Shown here: positions 1-11,000 of the stretch, piece after piece | How positions within the stretch are numbered: position 1 is the first letter of the stretch | How the letters are laid out: each line of letters starts with the position of its first letter | NCBI GenBank assembly: GCA_963281155.1 | Contig: CAUJLY010000002.1 | Coordinates: 1,178,001 to 1,242,000 of the forward strand | From: Rhabditophanes sp. KR3021 | Lineage: Eukaryota > Nematoda > Chromadorea > Rhabditida > Alloionematidae | Length of the DNA: 64,000 nt | Reading direction: 5' to 3' | Made by a program: the position numbers and the translations under genes | The notes under the pieces: generated by a model | What the model was told of the DNA's origin: nothing | Database searches by the model: none | What the model saw: only the letters and a program-made list of their open reading frames with translations

Positions 1-1131
1 GTCTTGTTTATTTAGGATGAATGTGGCATTGTGTTAACATACGAAAGATTTTAAATAAAATTAGTTTTCCTCTACACGTCTTCGTTGCCTCTTTTTCGAC
101 AATTTTTATATATTTTTTGTTATGTATATCTTTACCAAAAATACAGCTTCAAATGTTCCAACTTTGTCATAAATAAAAAATTGTAGGAGAGTATGATGGC
201 TGTAGTAGCAGATGTGTAGTTATTTAAGTTGACAACCTCGGACTCCCATTAGACGAAGACAAACCGTTTTTTGTGTGTCCATTTCCTTGTCCGACACTAC
301 TTTGCCTATATTACTACTTTTATTTAGCCTTGCTTTTTTCCTTTCGCTTAATAACAAACAAAGTCCCCGTTTGCCTTTCATTTATGGCTGTGGTTTAACC
401 ACCGAGTAACAATGGAGGTCGTGTTAACATGGATAGTCAAATAATTATATCAATCAACATCTTCTTCTTTATTTTTATAGCTCTTTACCTTGCCAAAATG
501 TGGCGCGTATTTCCTGAAAAAATACTTTTTGTTTAGTCTGTCTCTAATATTGTTACTTTCAGCACTGTTATAAGTATTGTATAAACCATTAAAACGCAAT
601 TACAGAACAATTATAATAATATATTTATATCAGCATCATCTCGGGCCCACAAAATTTATTGGTTCAAAGTTAGTAATAATCAAACTCCACCTCACCTAAA
701 ATCACCCATTGCAAACATCATTTGAAAGCAGTCAAGTGATATATACGCTCTGTCCGTTACTACCACCACTTTTTAGTCAAATCTAAAACCACCAACCAAA
801 AGGTATCTATATATTCTTTATATCACACAATTATATTACGACTATTTTATAACTTGATGGTGGCAACTAGGACAGATGACTGTATAAAATAATCATAATA
901 TTACAACAACAATTCAATTACTATTTTTTGTCTATAGATCTGATATTTGATGGCCAAAAGTAACCCGTAGACACTATCATCGCAACCACTCCTACGACAT
1001 TATCCTCGTTATTACTCCAAACATACATTAAACACACGCATCAACACACAAAACGTAACATCATTTAGATAGTCCAAATTCCACTCCGAGTCTAAATTTA
1101 ATTTAGCCACACAATTGTCTATACTAATAAG
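1..1131. other. Upstream region without a recognisable gene
   Basis: AT-rich sequence in which I see no coding region. It probably holds the promoter and 5' UTR of the gene starting at 1132. No clear TATA box or repeat stands out. Confidence 0.5.
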
Positions 1132-2769
1132 ATGACTTTAGAAGCAGAGACGGCTATTTTGTCGTCTTTATTCCAGGCCGTACACCAAGATTCGAAGGTA
1201 AGTATTGTTGTTATTGTTTGTTTATTTTTTGAGATTACCATCATAACCCACATTCTTTCTCTCTTTTATTTATCATGATTGAGTATGTTTATTTGTCTTC
1301 AGACCACTTCCAACGCATTCGAAAGTGCTTGTGGTAAAGCAAAAAAGTTGGTCTCAAGTTTGAGTAGCACAGCTGGACTATTGGATAGCTTTTTGGATTC
1401 GATTCAAGAAATTAGTGATCTCGCTAATAACTTAAACGGAGCCTCAAGGGATATTGGGGCAGATCTGACTAGGTTTTGTCTTAGGCAGAGGTCTTTGCAA
1501 GGTCATTTGAGGGAAATTGCCACATGCTTAGGAGAACATTTTGTTGGTTCTCTCGACAAACAATCGTCTACATTCAGGCAAAGGACCTCGGACATCGACA
1601 GAAAATACGGGAAATGCTTTAAAAAGTCTAAAAATAGACATAAAAAGGAATTGGATCAATTCGTTTTACTCGAAAAAAAAACGGCCTGTACGGAAATGTT
1701 GATGGAACAAAGGAATCAGTTTATGCTGTTTGTGAATGCATTGATGCCGGCAATGGTAATTAAATTTTACATTATACCTTTTTTGACTATTTCTTTTATT
1801 GGTTTTTAGACAAATCAAGTCGATCTGATGGAAGAAGGAAATAGTTTCCGAGAAATTAGGGATTCCCTCCAACGAACAGTGACTACATCAAACTCCCAGG
1901 AAGTAGTTGCGGTCGTTCTAGACGATTTAGTCCACAAAAGCGATGCAGCCTGGCAATCCCGAATCTCATCAACACTCAGAAAGTCTCAGCAAAATATCAA
2001 CGATATATCCCTAATGAATAATACAACAACTTCTCGCTCCCACTCTCCCACTGCTTCTATAGCAACGTGGAATACAGAGTCCTCGGGAGGGGGTAATAGC
2101 AAGTATCAATCGCTTAATAGTGTTAGGAATTTGCATCAATCTCACCCAGGTTCACTTAGTCACAGGCCTTCCTTGTCTTCGACAACTTTTACAAACACGG
2201 GAAAGCCGCCGCTTCCGGTTGGTGGAAGACAAAGTATGAGCAGTTCCTTCTACGAGTCTCCGCCAAATTCTTTTGGTGGTACTTTTCATTCTTTTTCAAT
2301 TTCGGCCAATGAATTGTCGGATAAATTAGGAAGAGTTCAAAGACCAAGTTCTTTTTTTGGTGATTCTGGTTCCATTATTTCGGGTGACGATGGTTCTACC
2401 TCTAGATGTACTTCTAACTTCTTAGAAACGATCTCTCAAATCGACCAAATTACAAATGGGCTTAATGATTTTGTTGAGACTACTCTCACCAGACCGACAC
2501 AGAACCCAGGCAACAACGTGAGATACAGAGATTCATGGAAGCCACCACCGCCTCAAAGACGTGACTCGACTATCACTTCAGCCACTCGAAATGCCCCCTC
2601 TATCGCAGAAGTCCGTCTAAATTGCCAATCACGGGCATCTTCAATTCAAGACCTAACCACAACTTCATCTACAACTTCAGGTCTTTCTCCCCAACAAACA
2701 CCCACTGGACCCGAATACGAGGAACTTCCAAAATATCAACCACCACTCTCCTACTCATTTCGAATCTAA
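1132..2769 (+). CDS. MTSS1: Missing-in-metastasis-like protein, IMD (inverse BAR) domain
   Basis: Three exons (1132-1197, 1303-1755, 1810-2769) with GT-AG introns of 105 and 54 bp give about 492 residues. The first 230 or so residues resemble the IMD/I-BAR domain of MIM (MTSS1): the opening METAILSSLFQAV-like stretch, the helical segment with ASRDIGADLTRFCLRQR, and a basic patch around KKSKNRHKKEL. This family bundles actin and bends membrane into protrusions. The rest is Ser/Thr/Pro-rich and disordered, as in MIM. I see no C-terminal WH2 actin-binding motif, which vertebrate MTSS1 has; the frame ends PLSYSFRI-stop. Either this protein lacks WH2 or an alternative last exon was missed. An AATAAA-like signal lies near 2832. 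Neighbours are unrelated. Family call is firm; exact orthology less so. Confidence 0.82.
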
Positions 2770-3512
2770 TTGATTCAAATTGTTTTGTATATTTAGTTTC
2801 ATATATCTTTTAATATTTTTTTGCCTAATTTAAATAAACAAATGTCTTGGTTAAATACTGTTCAGGTAGTTTGTTTTGATGGTGTTGTACAAAATAGAAA
2901 GGTGTAAACAAATTGCAGTTATTAATAGATATTTCGGGCAAATATAACATCGCTGTTTTTGTTGATGATTAAGTGAAATAAAAATTAGCAAATCAAAAAC
3001 ACAAGGATAAACTTAAAGATTTGTTTTTATAAGTAGAATGTATTGTTTTTTATAAATTAAATTAACGTTTTCGCACGTGGCTTTGCATTAGATTAACAAT
3101 ATAACAATCACGCTAGATTGCTTCTGAAATGCATAGGTAACCAGAGGCATAATCCGTTACCTAATTTCAACAAATGTTTGTTACAATCATGTTAATAAGC
3201 CCGGAGAGCAACATCAGGAGAATCAACAATAAGAGTAGTGAAATTATGAATACAAGCATTACGTAAACACTCACTGCTTATTAACAAAATAGTACACATG
3301 AAATAATATTAAGGAAGGGTAACATATGCATAACGAGTATGTAGATTTTATGGCCGTTCTAACAAGGTGATACAAATCTTAAAAGTCAAGCATAACGCGT
3401 GACATTATGCTTCAATGCATGCAAATTATGTAATAAGAATATAGACATTCAAATTGCCACGTATAAGGATAAAATATTAGCAATATTATACTTGAAATGT
3501 TACAAACAAGTC
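2770..3512. other. Intergenic spacer with 3' end signals
   Basis: Holds the 3' UTR of the MIM-like gene and then AT-rich sequence. The stretch near 2995-3065 resembles 5391-5456 (both carry a tag.atgtatt and an attaaattaa block), suggesting an old direct duplication. No coding sequence seen. Confidence 0.5.
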
Positions 3513-4898
3513 TTAGGCTTTGTCCGTTGATTTTTTAATCTTAGATTTCATATTTTTGGCATTCAAGATAACTTTCTTCTTTTTGATTCCGGTAATATAA
3601 AAGAAAATGAGGGTAGTAATGATAGTTACAAATAATAAAATTGCGACAATACTCATAATTTTATTTGAAGTGTTTTCTGATTGTTTTGGATTGTGGACTG
3701 CTTATTATTGTCAGCAAGATCAGCATTTTGAGTAGTACCATTTGCTGGGTATGATTACTTTTTTCATTTGCAGGGGCAATTGTTGTTGTGGTCGGTGTTG
3801 TATTGATGGTTTTGTTTGGAAGATACGGCTTTATGTAATTGCAGATCGTACAAACAACTCTTTACTCCACCATCTGATAGTTCCAATTTTTCTTTAGAAA
3901 CATCTACTGACATATTAACACGACCATGATTATAAATTCATTTTCACCTACTTCAAGCAATCATTTTGTTTGATACAATTTAACTACACGCGTGGTTCCT
4001 GCTTTTACAAAATAACAGAATGAAGGGTAAAATGGTTTTCAGCTTCAGGAAGACTGCGTAGACTCATTGTATTTCAAGTGTTGATCTGGTTCAGTATCTA
4101 CATATTCTTTTCCCAAACCGTTACTTTTTTTAATTGACTGTCATCCATGTTATGTACATCTTGAATAGAAAGTTTGATGCTTTCTTGATAATAAATACCG
4201 CTGAGGGACTTTTCATTACTTGTTCATTTCAAAAACATATGTCTGCGTAGTGAGTACAATTATTTAATTCAAAGCAGAATCAGTTTTATTTTTAGAAGTT
4301 ACTAACGCTTTTCGAAAACATCGAAATTCTTGGATGTGTTAGACACCATAAAATTACTATATCGAAATTAACATATACCTTTGTATTTTAATGCTGACAA
4401 ATTAGTTCTAAATACATATGTGGGCGAAACCTATCAGTATACTTAAGTTTGCAGATTCTAACGAATCTAGGATTGTCTTGCTTTGCACATCTTGAAGGTT
4501 GTTACGATTATCGATGAAATTTGTCAAGATAAAAATGACTTAGGAAGGCTCCAACTGTGACTACTGCTGTTATATCATTATTAAAATTGGTAGTTACAAT
4601 AACAAATTGCTTTTCTTCATGACATTGAATAATATTTTGATTTGAAGAATAAATAACTTCATTTTCCGCTTCTTTCAAAATTTAGCAAAATGAGGAGTAT
4701 TGCCTGGTTTATTTTCAATTTTATTATCCATAACTATAAAATCAAGTAACAATGGTAGCCTGTATTCTAAATCACAGTGAGTCTTTACATTCCCTCCCGG
4801 ATCTACAAAACTCTTTGTGAAAAATCTTTTACTCAGGGTTCTCTAATTATTGTAATGAATAGAGTTAAACAGACCGCAAAGAATGTTATTAGTTTCAT
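3513..4898 (-). pseudogene. Decayed gene for a secreted-type, single-pass membrane protein
   Basis: The minus strand reads from an ATG at 4898 into a typical signal peptide (MKLITFFAVCLTLFITII). Coding-like segments follow in alternating frames, for example VDPGGNVKTHCDLEYRLP, EKQFVIVTTNFNNDITAVV and a Thr-rich stalk (NTTPTTTTIAP). It ends with a membrane span (IVAILLFVTIITTLIFFYI), a basic cytosolic tail (GIKKKKV) and a stop at 3513. At least six frame changes and several stops interrupt it. Some frame changes occur within one or two bases, so tiny introns cannot explain them. About 460 codons would be expected, with the layout of a type I receptor. I do not recognise the ectodomain family; an Ig-like fold is only a guess. 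Intact neighbouring genes argue against general assembly error. Confidence 0.6.
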
Positions 4899-5184
4899 AA
4901 TGACAATTTATTGTATTTTAATTTAACAGTAATTAATCTAAAGGGCTAGAAACTTAAATAAATAATTTAAACACAATCCTCTCACAATTAATCAGAAAAG
5001 TCAATTCTTATACAAGTTACTTACACAATTATAAATAATCTCAACTTCGACAACGTTCAATTAATACGTGGATAGTAAATCGGCGGTAAAGGTGTCTTTG
5101 AAATGAGATGGCATTAGGCATTTCAATCATCATTTATTTTTATGTGTTTAAAGTAATTATTCAAGTTTATAATCAAATCTTGTA

Positions 5185-5363
5185 TACAAATGCACATACC
5201 ACGGTGCAACAAATGGCAATCAAAATTACTATCCCATTTTTAATGTATAAATATACTAACTCGGACCTAACTAAGTGTTTAGGATCATTCCCAACTAGAT
5301 TCGATTTGAGAACATTTACAAAAGAGGCATATCGATTTAATCTGATCGTATCACCGACATCTT
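5185..5363 (-). pseudogene. Fragment of a second membrane-protein relic
   Basis: The minus strand has one open frame of about 59 codons after a stop. It runs through DTIRLNRYASFVNVLKSN and ends in a hydrophobic span (NGIVILIAICCTVVCAFVY) followed directly by KI-stop. No ATG or upstream exon was found, so this looks like the C-terminal end of a decayed type I membrane protein beside the larger relic at 3513-4898. The overlapping plus-strand frame at 5108-5365 is judged a shadow of it. Whether the two relics belong to one family cannot be settled by eye. Confidence 0.4.
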
Positions 5364-5390
5364 AAATTCAAATTTTATTGTATTAACAAG

Positions 5391-5456
5391 TTCAAAGCAC
5401 AAGAATAAATTATTTTATTTAACAAGTAGGATGTATTATTTTATAGATTAAATTAA
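5391..5456. repeat. Diverged direct repeat of 2995-3065
   Basis: Both stretches share an acaag.ataaa block, a tag.atgtatt.tttt block and attaaattaa in the same order. The copies are about 2.4 kb apart, on either side of the membrane-protein relics. This may mark an old segmental duplication that also produced the second relic. Confidence 0.35.
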
Positions 5457-6306
5457 AGTAAATTGAATTAAGTGAGTTAATATACGATCATCGTCCATAG
5501 TACATGACTTCTCACACCTGAATCTCCATGCTTAGAGTTGCAAAGTATGCTTCCTGTGAGTTATGATCTTCTCAATTGATGAGCATAAAGGAAAGTGTCC
5601 TTTAATCGTTTATATCTTCGAATTGAGAACGGGAGTTGTTGTGAAAACCAAGTGTACGTGAACAGAACTCTTTATTAGATAGAAATGATGACTATATGTT
5701 ATATGATGTACTAAATAAATATATAAAACAACATTTGAATATTATAACATGCTAATTATATAACAGGGGTAAATACAACACACGGATTATTACCTAAACT
5801 AAGACCAGCTAGAATGATATACTTGATATTTGCAGCAGAAATTCTCCTTGGCAGTATAAAAAAATACTAGAGTAAATTGAGATTCGGTTGGAAGGCAAGG
5901 ATAAAATAATTTCCATAAAAGTACTTTATTGATCAAAATAAATATGAAATTGCAATTACAACATTAATGAATATTAAAAAAGAAAAGTGTCAGCATCAAG
6001 GAACAATATTTGATAATAAAAAACCGGAAATAAGTTTAAAAGCTACAGTTTGTTGAAATAGATGAGAACCTTAATGGTACTGACTGTTCTATACATTAAA
6101 TTTAAGAGGATGTGGTGAAAGCTGTTGTTGAAAGGCTATTCTTGAAAAGGAGAGACAGACAATAAGAATGAGATATCATATGGAAAATAAATATAAATGC
6201 ATTGTTAGGGAGAAGACCCGTACATTTCAATATACTTTTTGTGTGTTGATTAAGGTGGTTATTTAGCATATGAATAGAAATATTGAAATTACACAACCTG
6301 TGTGCT
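5457..6306. other. Intergenic, no gene seen
   Basis: AT-rich spacer without a convincing coding segment. It includes the presumed 3' UTR of the minus-strand gene whose stop codon is at 6307-6309. Confidence 0.5.
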
Positions 6307-7150
6307 TCAGTGCTTGTCTACTAATCTTTGCACTGCTTTGATGAGACCCTGGAATTAATTAATTATTGGTAATCAAAATATTAAACACTTACATTCTGAG
6401 CTTCAACATTTTTCTCAATAATAGCCGTCAACTTAACCATCTGATCATGCAATATACTAAAAGCTTTAATCTGTGCGTCATAAACTTCAGTTTTACTTTC
6501 ATAAAATGAATTAGGAGACTCTGGAATTCGAGTTTGAGAAGCACATGAGTTTATAATACTTTCCTCATTTGATGTGTTGTGTTGTGTCGTTTTCCCATTA
6601 GTCACTTCGTTATTATTGGCTTCATTTGAGTGTAAAGCTTGTAGTGATTCTAAAAAAGATTGATTTGGAGCTTTTGGGTTATTGGCAGCATAATTTGCTT
6701 CGGCTTTAATTTGTGGTTGAGGCACTTCTTCAGCCATCATAATAGTAGGTGTAGCAGGAAGTTGAGGCATGGTAGGGATGAATTCACTGAAGAACTTGAC
6801 GAAATTATCCTTCTCGATAGAATTGCCGAACCCCAGCTCAGGCATACTCATCCCATTATTTCCTGTCAACTGCTTGAAAAGCAAAGCCAAATCCGCTCCA
6901 TCCAAATTTTCTACTCCCTTCCCATGATCCACAAGCTTAGGACTCTCCGACACAGTTTTAGAATTTTTCTTCAACTTCGAAGCAATCGTATTAATCTTGC
7001 CTCCTTGTCTATGCCTCCACTTATTGTTGAACAAACGAACATACTCCCTTTCCGTCTCTGTCATCGAAGGCATCTTAACTGGAGCAGGTCCATCTGTCAC
7101 ACTTTCCCCCTCAATACTTTCATCATCTTCGCAAGCTGTTGCCATCATAC
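6307..7150 (-). CDS. Uncharacterised acidic, probably nuclear protein
   Basis: Two coding exons, 7150-6393 and 6348-6307, are joined over a 44 bp intron. The start is ATGATG just after a 5' splice acceptor near 7158; the frame upstream of it lies in a probable 5' UTR intron of about 97 bp (donor near 7254). The product is about 265 residues. It has an acidic N-terminus, then a basic segment (EYVRLFNNKWRHRQGGKI, then TIASKLKKNSK), a low-complexity middle, and a helical C-terminus (YDAQIKAFSILHDQMVKL through LIKAVQRLVDKH) that could self-associate. I do not recognise the family. The gene lies about 390 bp downstream of, and parallel to, a Myb/SANT-like gene, so a chromatin or transcription role is possible but only inferred. 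The spliced leader appears to carry a short upstream ORF overlapping the start. Confidence 0.6.
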
Positions 7151-7154
7151 TACT

Positions 7155-7254
7155 TTCACTGTAATAAAACAAATGAAAAATACACCTAACGTTGTTGTTT
7201 GTCAAAGAAGAACAATAGTTGCGATAAACAAAATTTATGTTAGGAATTTACCGA
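7155..7254 (-). promoter_or_regulatory. Probable 5' UTR intron and upstream ORF of the 6307-7150 gene
   Basis: A donor (gtaaattcc) near 7254 and an acceptor (ttattacag) near 7158 flank about 97 bp. After splicing, an upstream ATG in the leader opens 15 codons (MVVVGVLWCLFVKVV) whose stop TGA overlaps the ATGATG main start. An overlapping upstream ORF of this kind usually lowers translation of the main frame. Confidence 0.35.
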
Positions 7255-7541
7255 AAAGACACCACAATACACCAACCACAACCATCAAATTACTTAAATT
7301 TCGCTTCAACAATTCCTTACTTTTCTATCAATTACTTTACCCTTTAATTCAAATCAAATTTCTCCCTTAAGATATCAATCTTGAAATCAAAATATACTTA
7401 TCTGTAGTCGTACATACCCAAATACCAACTTAATTTTTCTCACCATTGATCATTAGATTATAAAACAAAGACTTTTCTTTTAGGTTACTTAAAAAAATTG
7501 ATCAAAACATCATCTCCAACACAACGCCACATCTCTGCCCA

Positions 7542-8028
7542 TTAAACTTCAAATGTTGATCTCATAACCTTATTCTCAAGATTTTTTTGGTGCCCATCAC
7601 ACCGAAACCTATTTAAATTATTTTTTGGTTTGGGAAAAGTGGTGTTTGTGTGTGGATTATTAAAAAAAAAATTCTTTATAACATTAACAACATACCGTTT
7701 ACGGGAAGTTTCGTTTCCAAAAAATTTATGCTTTGCTCCTTGTTCTAAAAAAACTTGAATCAACTAACACACATCCCTCCCCAAACATACCTAAATTAAA
7801 GAACTTTTTTTTCAACTGCTTTGTGGTGAAGGTAAGACCAAATTCGTGATTTAAGACGACAGTGATTTCTTTCCAAGCATCCATTCTTTTGCACCTTCCC
7901 ATGTAAGTGTTGTCGTAATGATTGACCAGACATTCGTGTTCATTTACCATTTGAACTAATTTTTTGGTCATTGGAGGTGGAAAGTAAGGACGTGGGTTTA
8001 GGGACCCTCCATTTGGTTTGTCTGACAT
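7542..8028 (-). CDS. Small Myb/SANT-like (zeste-type) DNA-binding domain protein
   Basis: Three exons (8028-7791, 7744-7696, 7608-7542) give 117 residues; both introns (46 and 87 bp) have GT-AG ends. The fold is a single Myb/SANT-like trihelical domain: KKLVQMVNEHECLVNHYDN, then RMDAWKEITVVLNHEFG, then TTKQLKKKFFNL. Spacing of the aromatic residues and the KQLKKK recognition-helix pattern match the zeste/MADF-like regulatory group. The C-terminus is basic. The second intron is a multiple of three and stop-free, so retaining it would insert 29 residues in frame (146 residues). Such domains bind DNA in regulatory proteins and in transposase-derived genes, and this one could be either. Family call moderate, product structure fairly firm. 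Confidence 0.65.
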
Positions 8029-11000
8029 GATGATGTACTTTGAGAGTCACTTTTAACAACTGATTTGGTGTGTGTTTCCTTTTTAGATGTCTTTCTTAGA
8101 CACAAGATTACCCTAAATCTGAATTTAAATTAGTTATATACAGAATGTTTAATATATAAAAGATATGAACGATGTTTTAGTAAAAAAGTGTATGGTTAAC
8201 ATTTAACCAGTACATTAAATACTTGATAAAAAATGAATGCAGAGTATTGAATAAATCTTTGACCATGTTAGTAGAAGTCAACCAAGAAAGATGTGTTACA
8301 AGATCAATTGATGATACTATGTCTTGCTTGATGTGTTAAAAAAGTGTTTTAGTTGAGTTGTGCATGACTAAGGGTGCAGCAAAATAAAAGATATAATTGT
8401 TAGATATAAAAAATACGCTAAATAGAAGAGAGGAACAGTTCTTGAGTACGAGTAGGGGAGAAAGTGCATATTTTTTTGTCTGCAGGTGTGGACGAAGAAC
8501 TTTTGTGGAATAATGATGAAACAAAAAGTATGAAGGCAGTAGTGCTGGACAGGGTTAAGAAAAGTCTGGAAACCGTTTTTTTGTTGTCTTGATAAAGTTA
8601 GTTAAGGGCTGTGTATGAGTCAAGGCATAGGTATATTTGTGAATCGAAAAAATGAAAGATCTTTGATCGTATGGTCGACATCAAATGTGCGTGTATACTT
8701 ATTTGTTAATCTAAAATAAGAACGAACCTGGGCATGACATACATCTAATAAATTTAAATTTAAATAAAATACAAAGGATGTAATGTGTTAGTATTTTACT
8801 GGTGGTGTCGTAGTTGCCGTCTACTTGTACGTACATCTTGTTAATGGTATAAGGTATTCATTTTGGATCGAGTAAGGCGAAAGAGGATCTTCCCAACTAA
8901 CAATATATTATTTATAATTTTAATTTTCCTGACAAAAGTGACAACAATACATTGTTCCAGGTGACGTTTTATTTGACACAACATCCAATTAAAAAGGCGG
9001 AGTTTTTGGGAAATATTTTAAAATTTGTGGTGTTGATGATGATCTTGAGATGATAATTAATTGAATCATTCAAATTCTAAATAGACCAAAATATGGCAGC
9101 GCGTCACTTGTTGTGTAGAAGTATGGTAAAAACAGATGTAAACAAAAAGATATAATTAAGGAAAAAAGGAATATTAGGGGCTACATGACTGTAAATTCTT
9201 CGAATCATTGTATACTTAAATATTATTGTCGCAGGCAAAGAACGAGAAACTTTTATATATTGTTAAATTATAAAATGACTATTATTCCTTCTTATCTTCC
9301 CTAAACAATAAATAAGTATATGTAGAAATAAATATATGTATACTAAAATATATGTATAACTAAAAATATGTCTAAAATATACTACTGAAAATGAACATAG
9401 ATAATAATAAATTCACGCTATGATTATTTGTTGTCGATGCATATGTGTATTTTCCTACAATCTTCCAAACGACCTTCTTCTAACGCAGCATATTCCTAGT
9501 AAGAATTGTCTTGTTCCTACCTTATTCATCTTCAAAATGACAACAAAACAGTCTAAGGGTGGTGGGTGTATCTTGCAGAAGGCATTTGGTTTTTAAAATA
9601 AACTTTCAAGGAGAGACACCCTTTTTTGCCATCAATCTACTTCGGCAAATCAAAGGAAACTAGATAATAAGATGTTGGTTTGAAGGATAAATAACCAATA
9701 CCTACCACTAAATATTACTCTTCTCACGGACGTGCCTAAGCTTCAACCCCTAAGAACTACCAACAAATAACGACCCCACCTTCTGCACATTCATCTTTCA
9801 CTAAAACCACAAATAAATAATGAGTCTTAATCGAGAGGCAAATTCGAAGGATAGTTAGAGTCATTGACCTCAAAACAAGGATCCGACTCAAGTCGGACCA
9901 AGGTAAATAACAATATAGACGCCCATCCCTCCGTACTATTGTTTTGTTAAAGATAAATAAAACTGATTACCAACAATTACTTTTCATTGTTCCAATTTTT
10001 GTCACCAAGATTCAAAATGAATGTGGATTAAGATGATTGCCGTCACTTTCTGTTAGATGAGTTTGGAATAGTTTTGTTTTAATTTAGGGACTTTCGAATT
10101 TAAAGGAAAACATGGTAGTTAGAGACTTGAGGGTGGTACTGTAAATAAGCCTGCGTACTTGCAAAGTTAGTGTGTTTAGTGGTACCGTATATTAAGCAGC
10201 GACAACGGTAGTTCTTAAGACTAATAAAACACACGAAACCGTAGGCAAGCAAAAATATTTATCTAAAGATACATATTCCACCACAATGAATGCATCTAAA
10301 GAAGCTCTACCTCAGCCATTCCTCTTCTATCTCCTAACAGTCACAACATGAACATCCCAAAAAGTCGCCACCAATCTAGATCTAAATTAAAAGATACACA
10401 GCTCTAGGGTGGTAGATTTAAAGATGGTGATGGATGCAAGACCATCTCAATAAAGTAGCTTCCTTCGATAACAATCACATCTTAACAACCTCTAAGATGT
10501 CTTTTTGACTGGTGCGCCTGATGGGGCTCTTGTTGTCACCAAATAGTTTGTAGAATATTTTTGGTGGTGTATATTAACTTTGACAACACAACAAAAAATA
10601 ATGATGATCGAAGAAGGTGTCTTCAAAGGAGAGAATGGATGAAGGTGCCCCCATCGGCCTCTCTTCCTCTCTTAATTTGAGCGACATTAGTATCTATTTG
10701 TGCAGGCAAGACTGCGTATTCTTATTCAAACTTCACCTTAATGACTTGTCCTTGCCAAGGTACAATTTTTAACTCATTTGGGTGGCTGTACCACTACATT
10801 GGTGACTAGATTTGACTTGGCAGAGAAGTTGAAAGGGGTTAAGGCATGATCGGATGGTGGTGCTTCTTAAGAGAGACTGATCATCACCCAACAAGAAGGA
10901 GTTGGGATAATTATATGTATATTCCACCTTCCTCACCTCCTTCCGCAACAATAAGATGCATTCAAAATTTAAAGAAACGCGGCGCTACAATTATTGAGAT

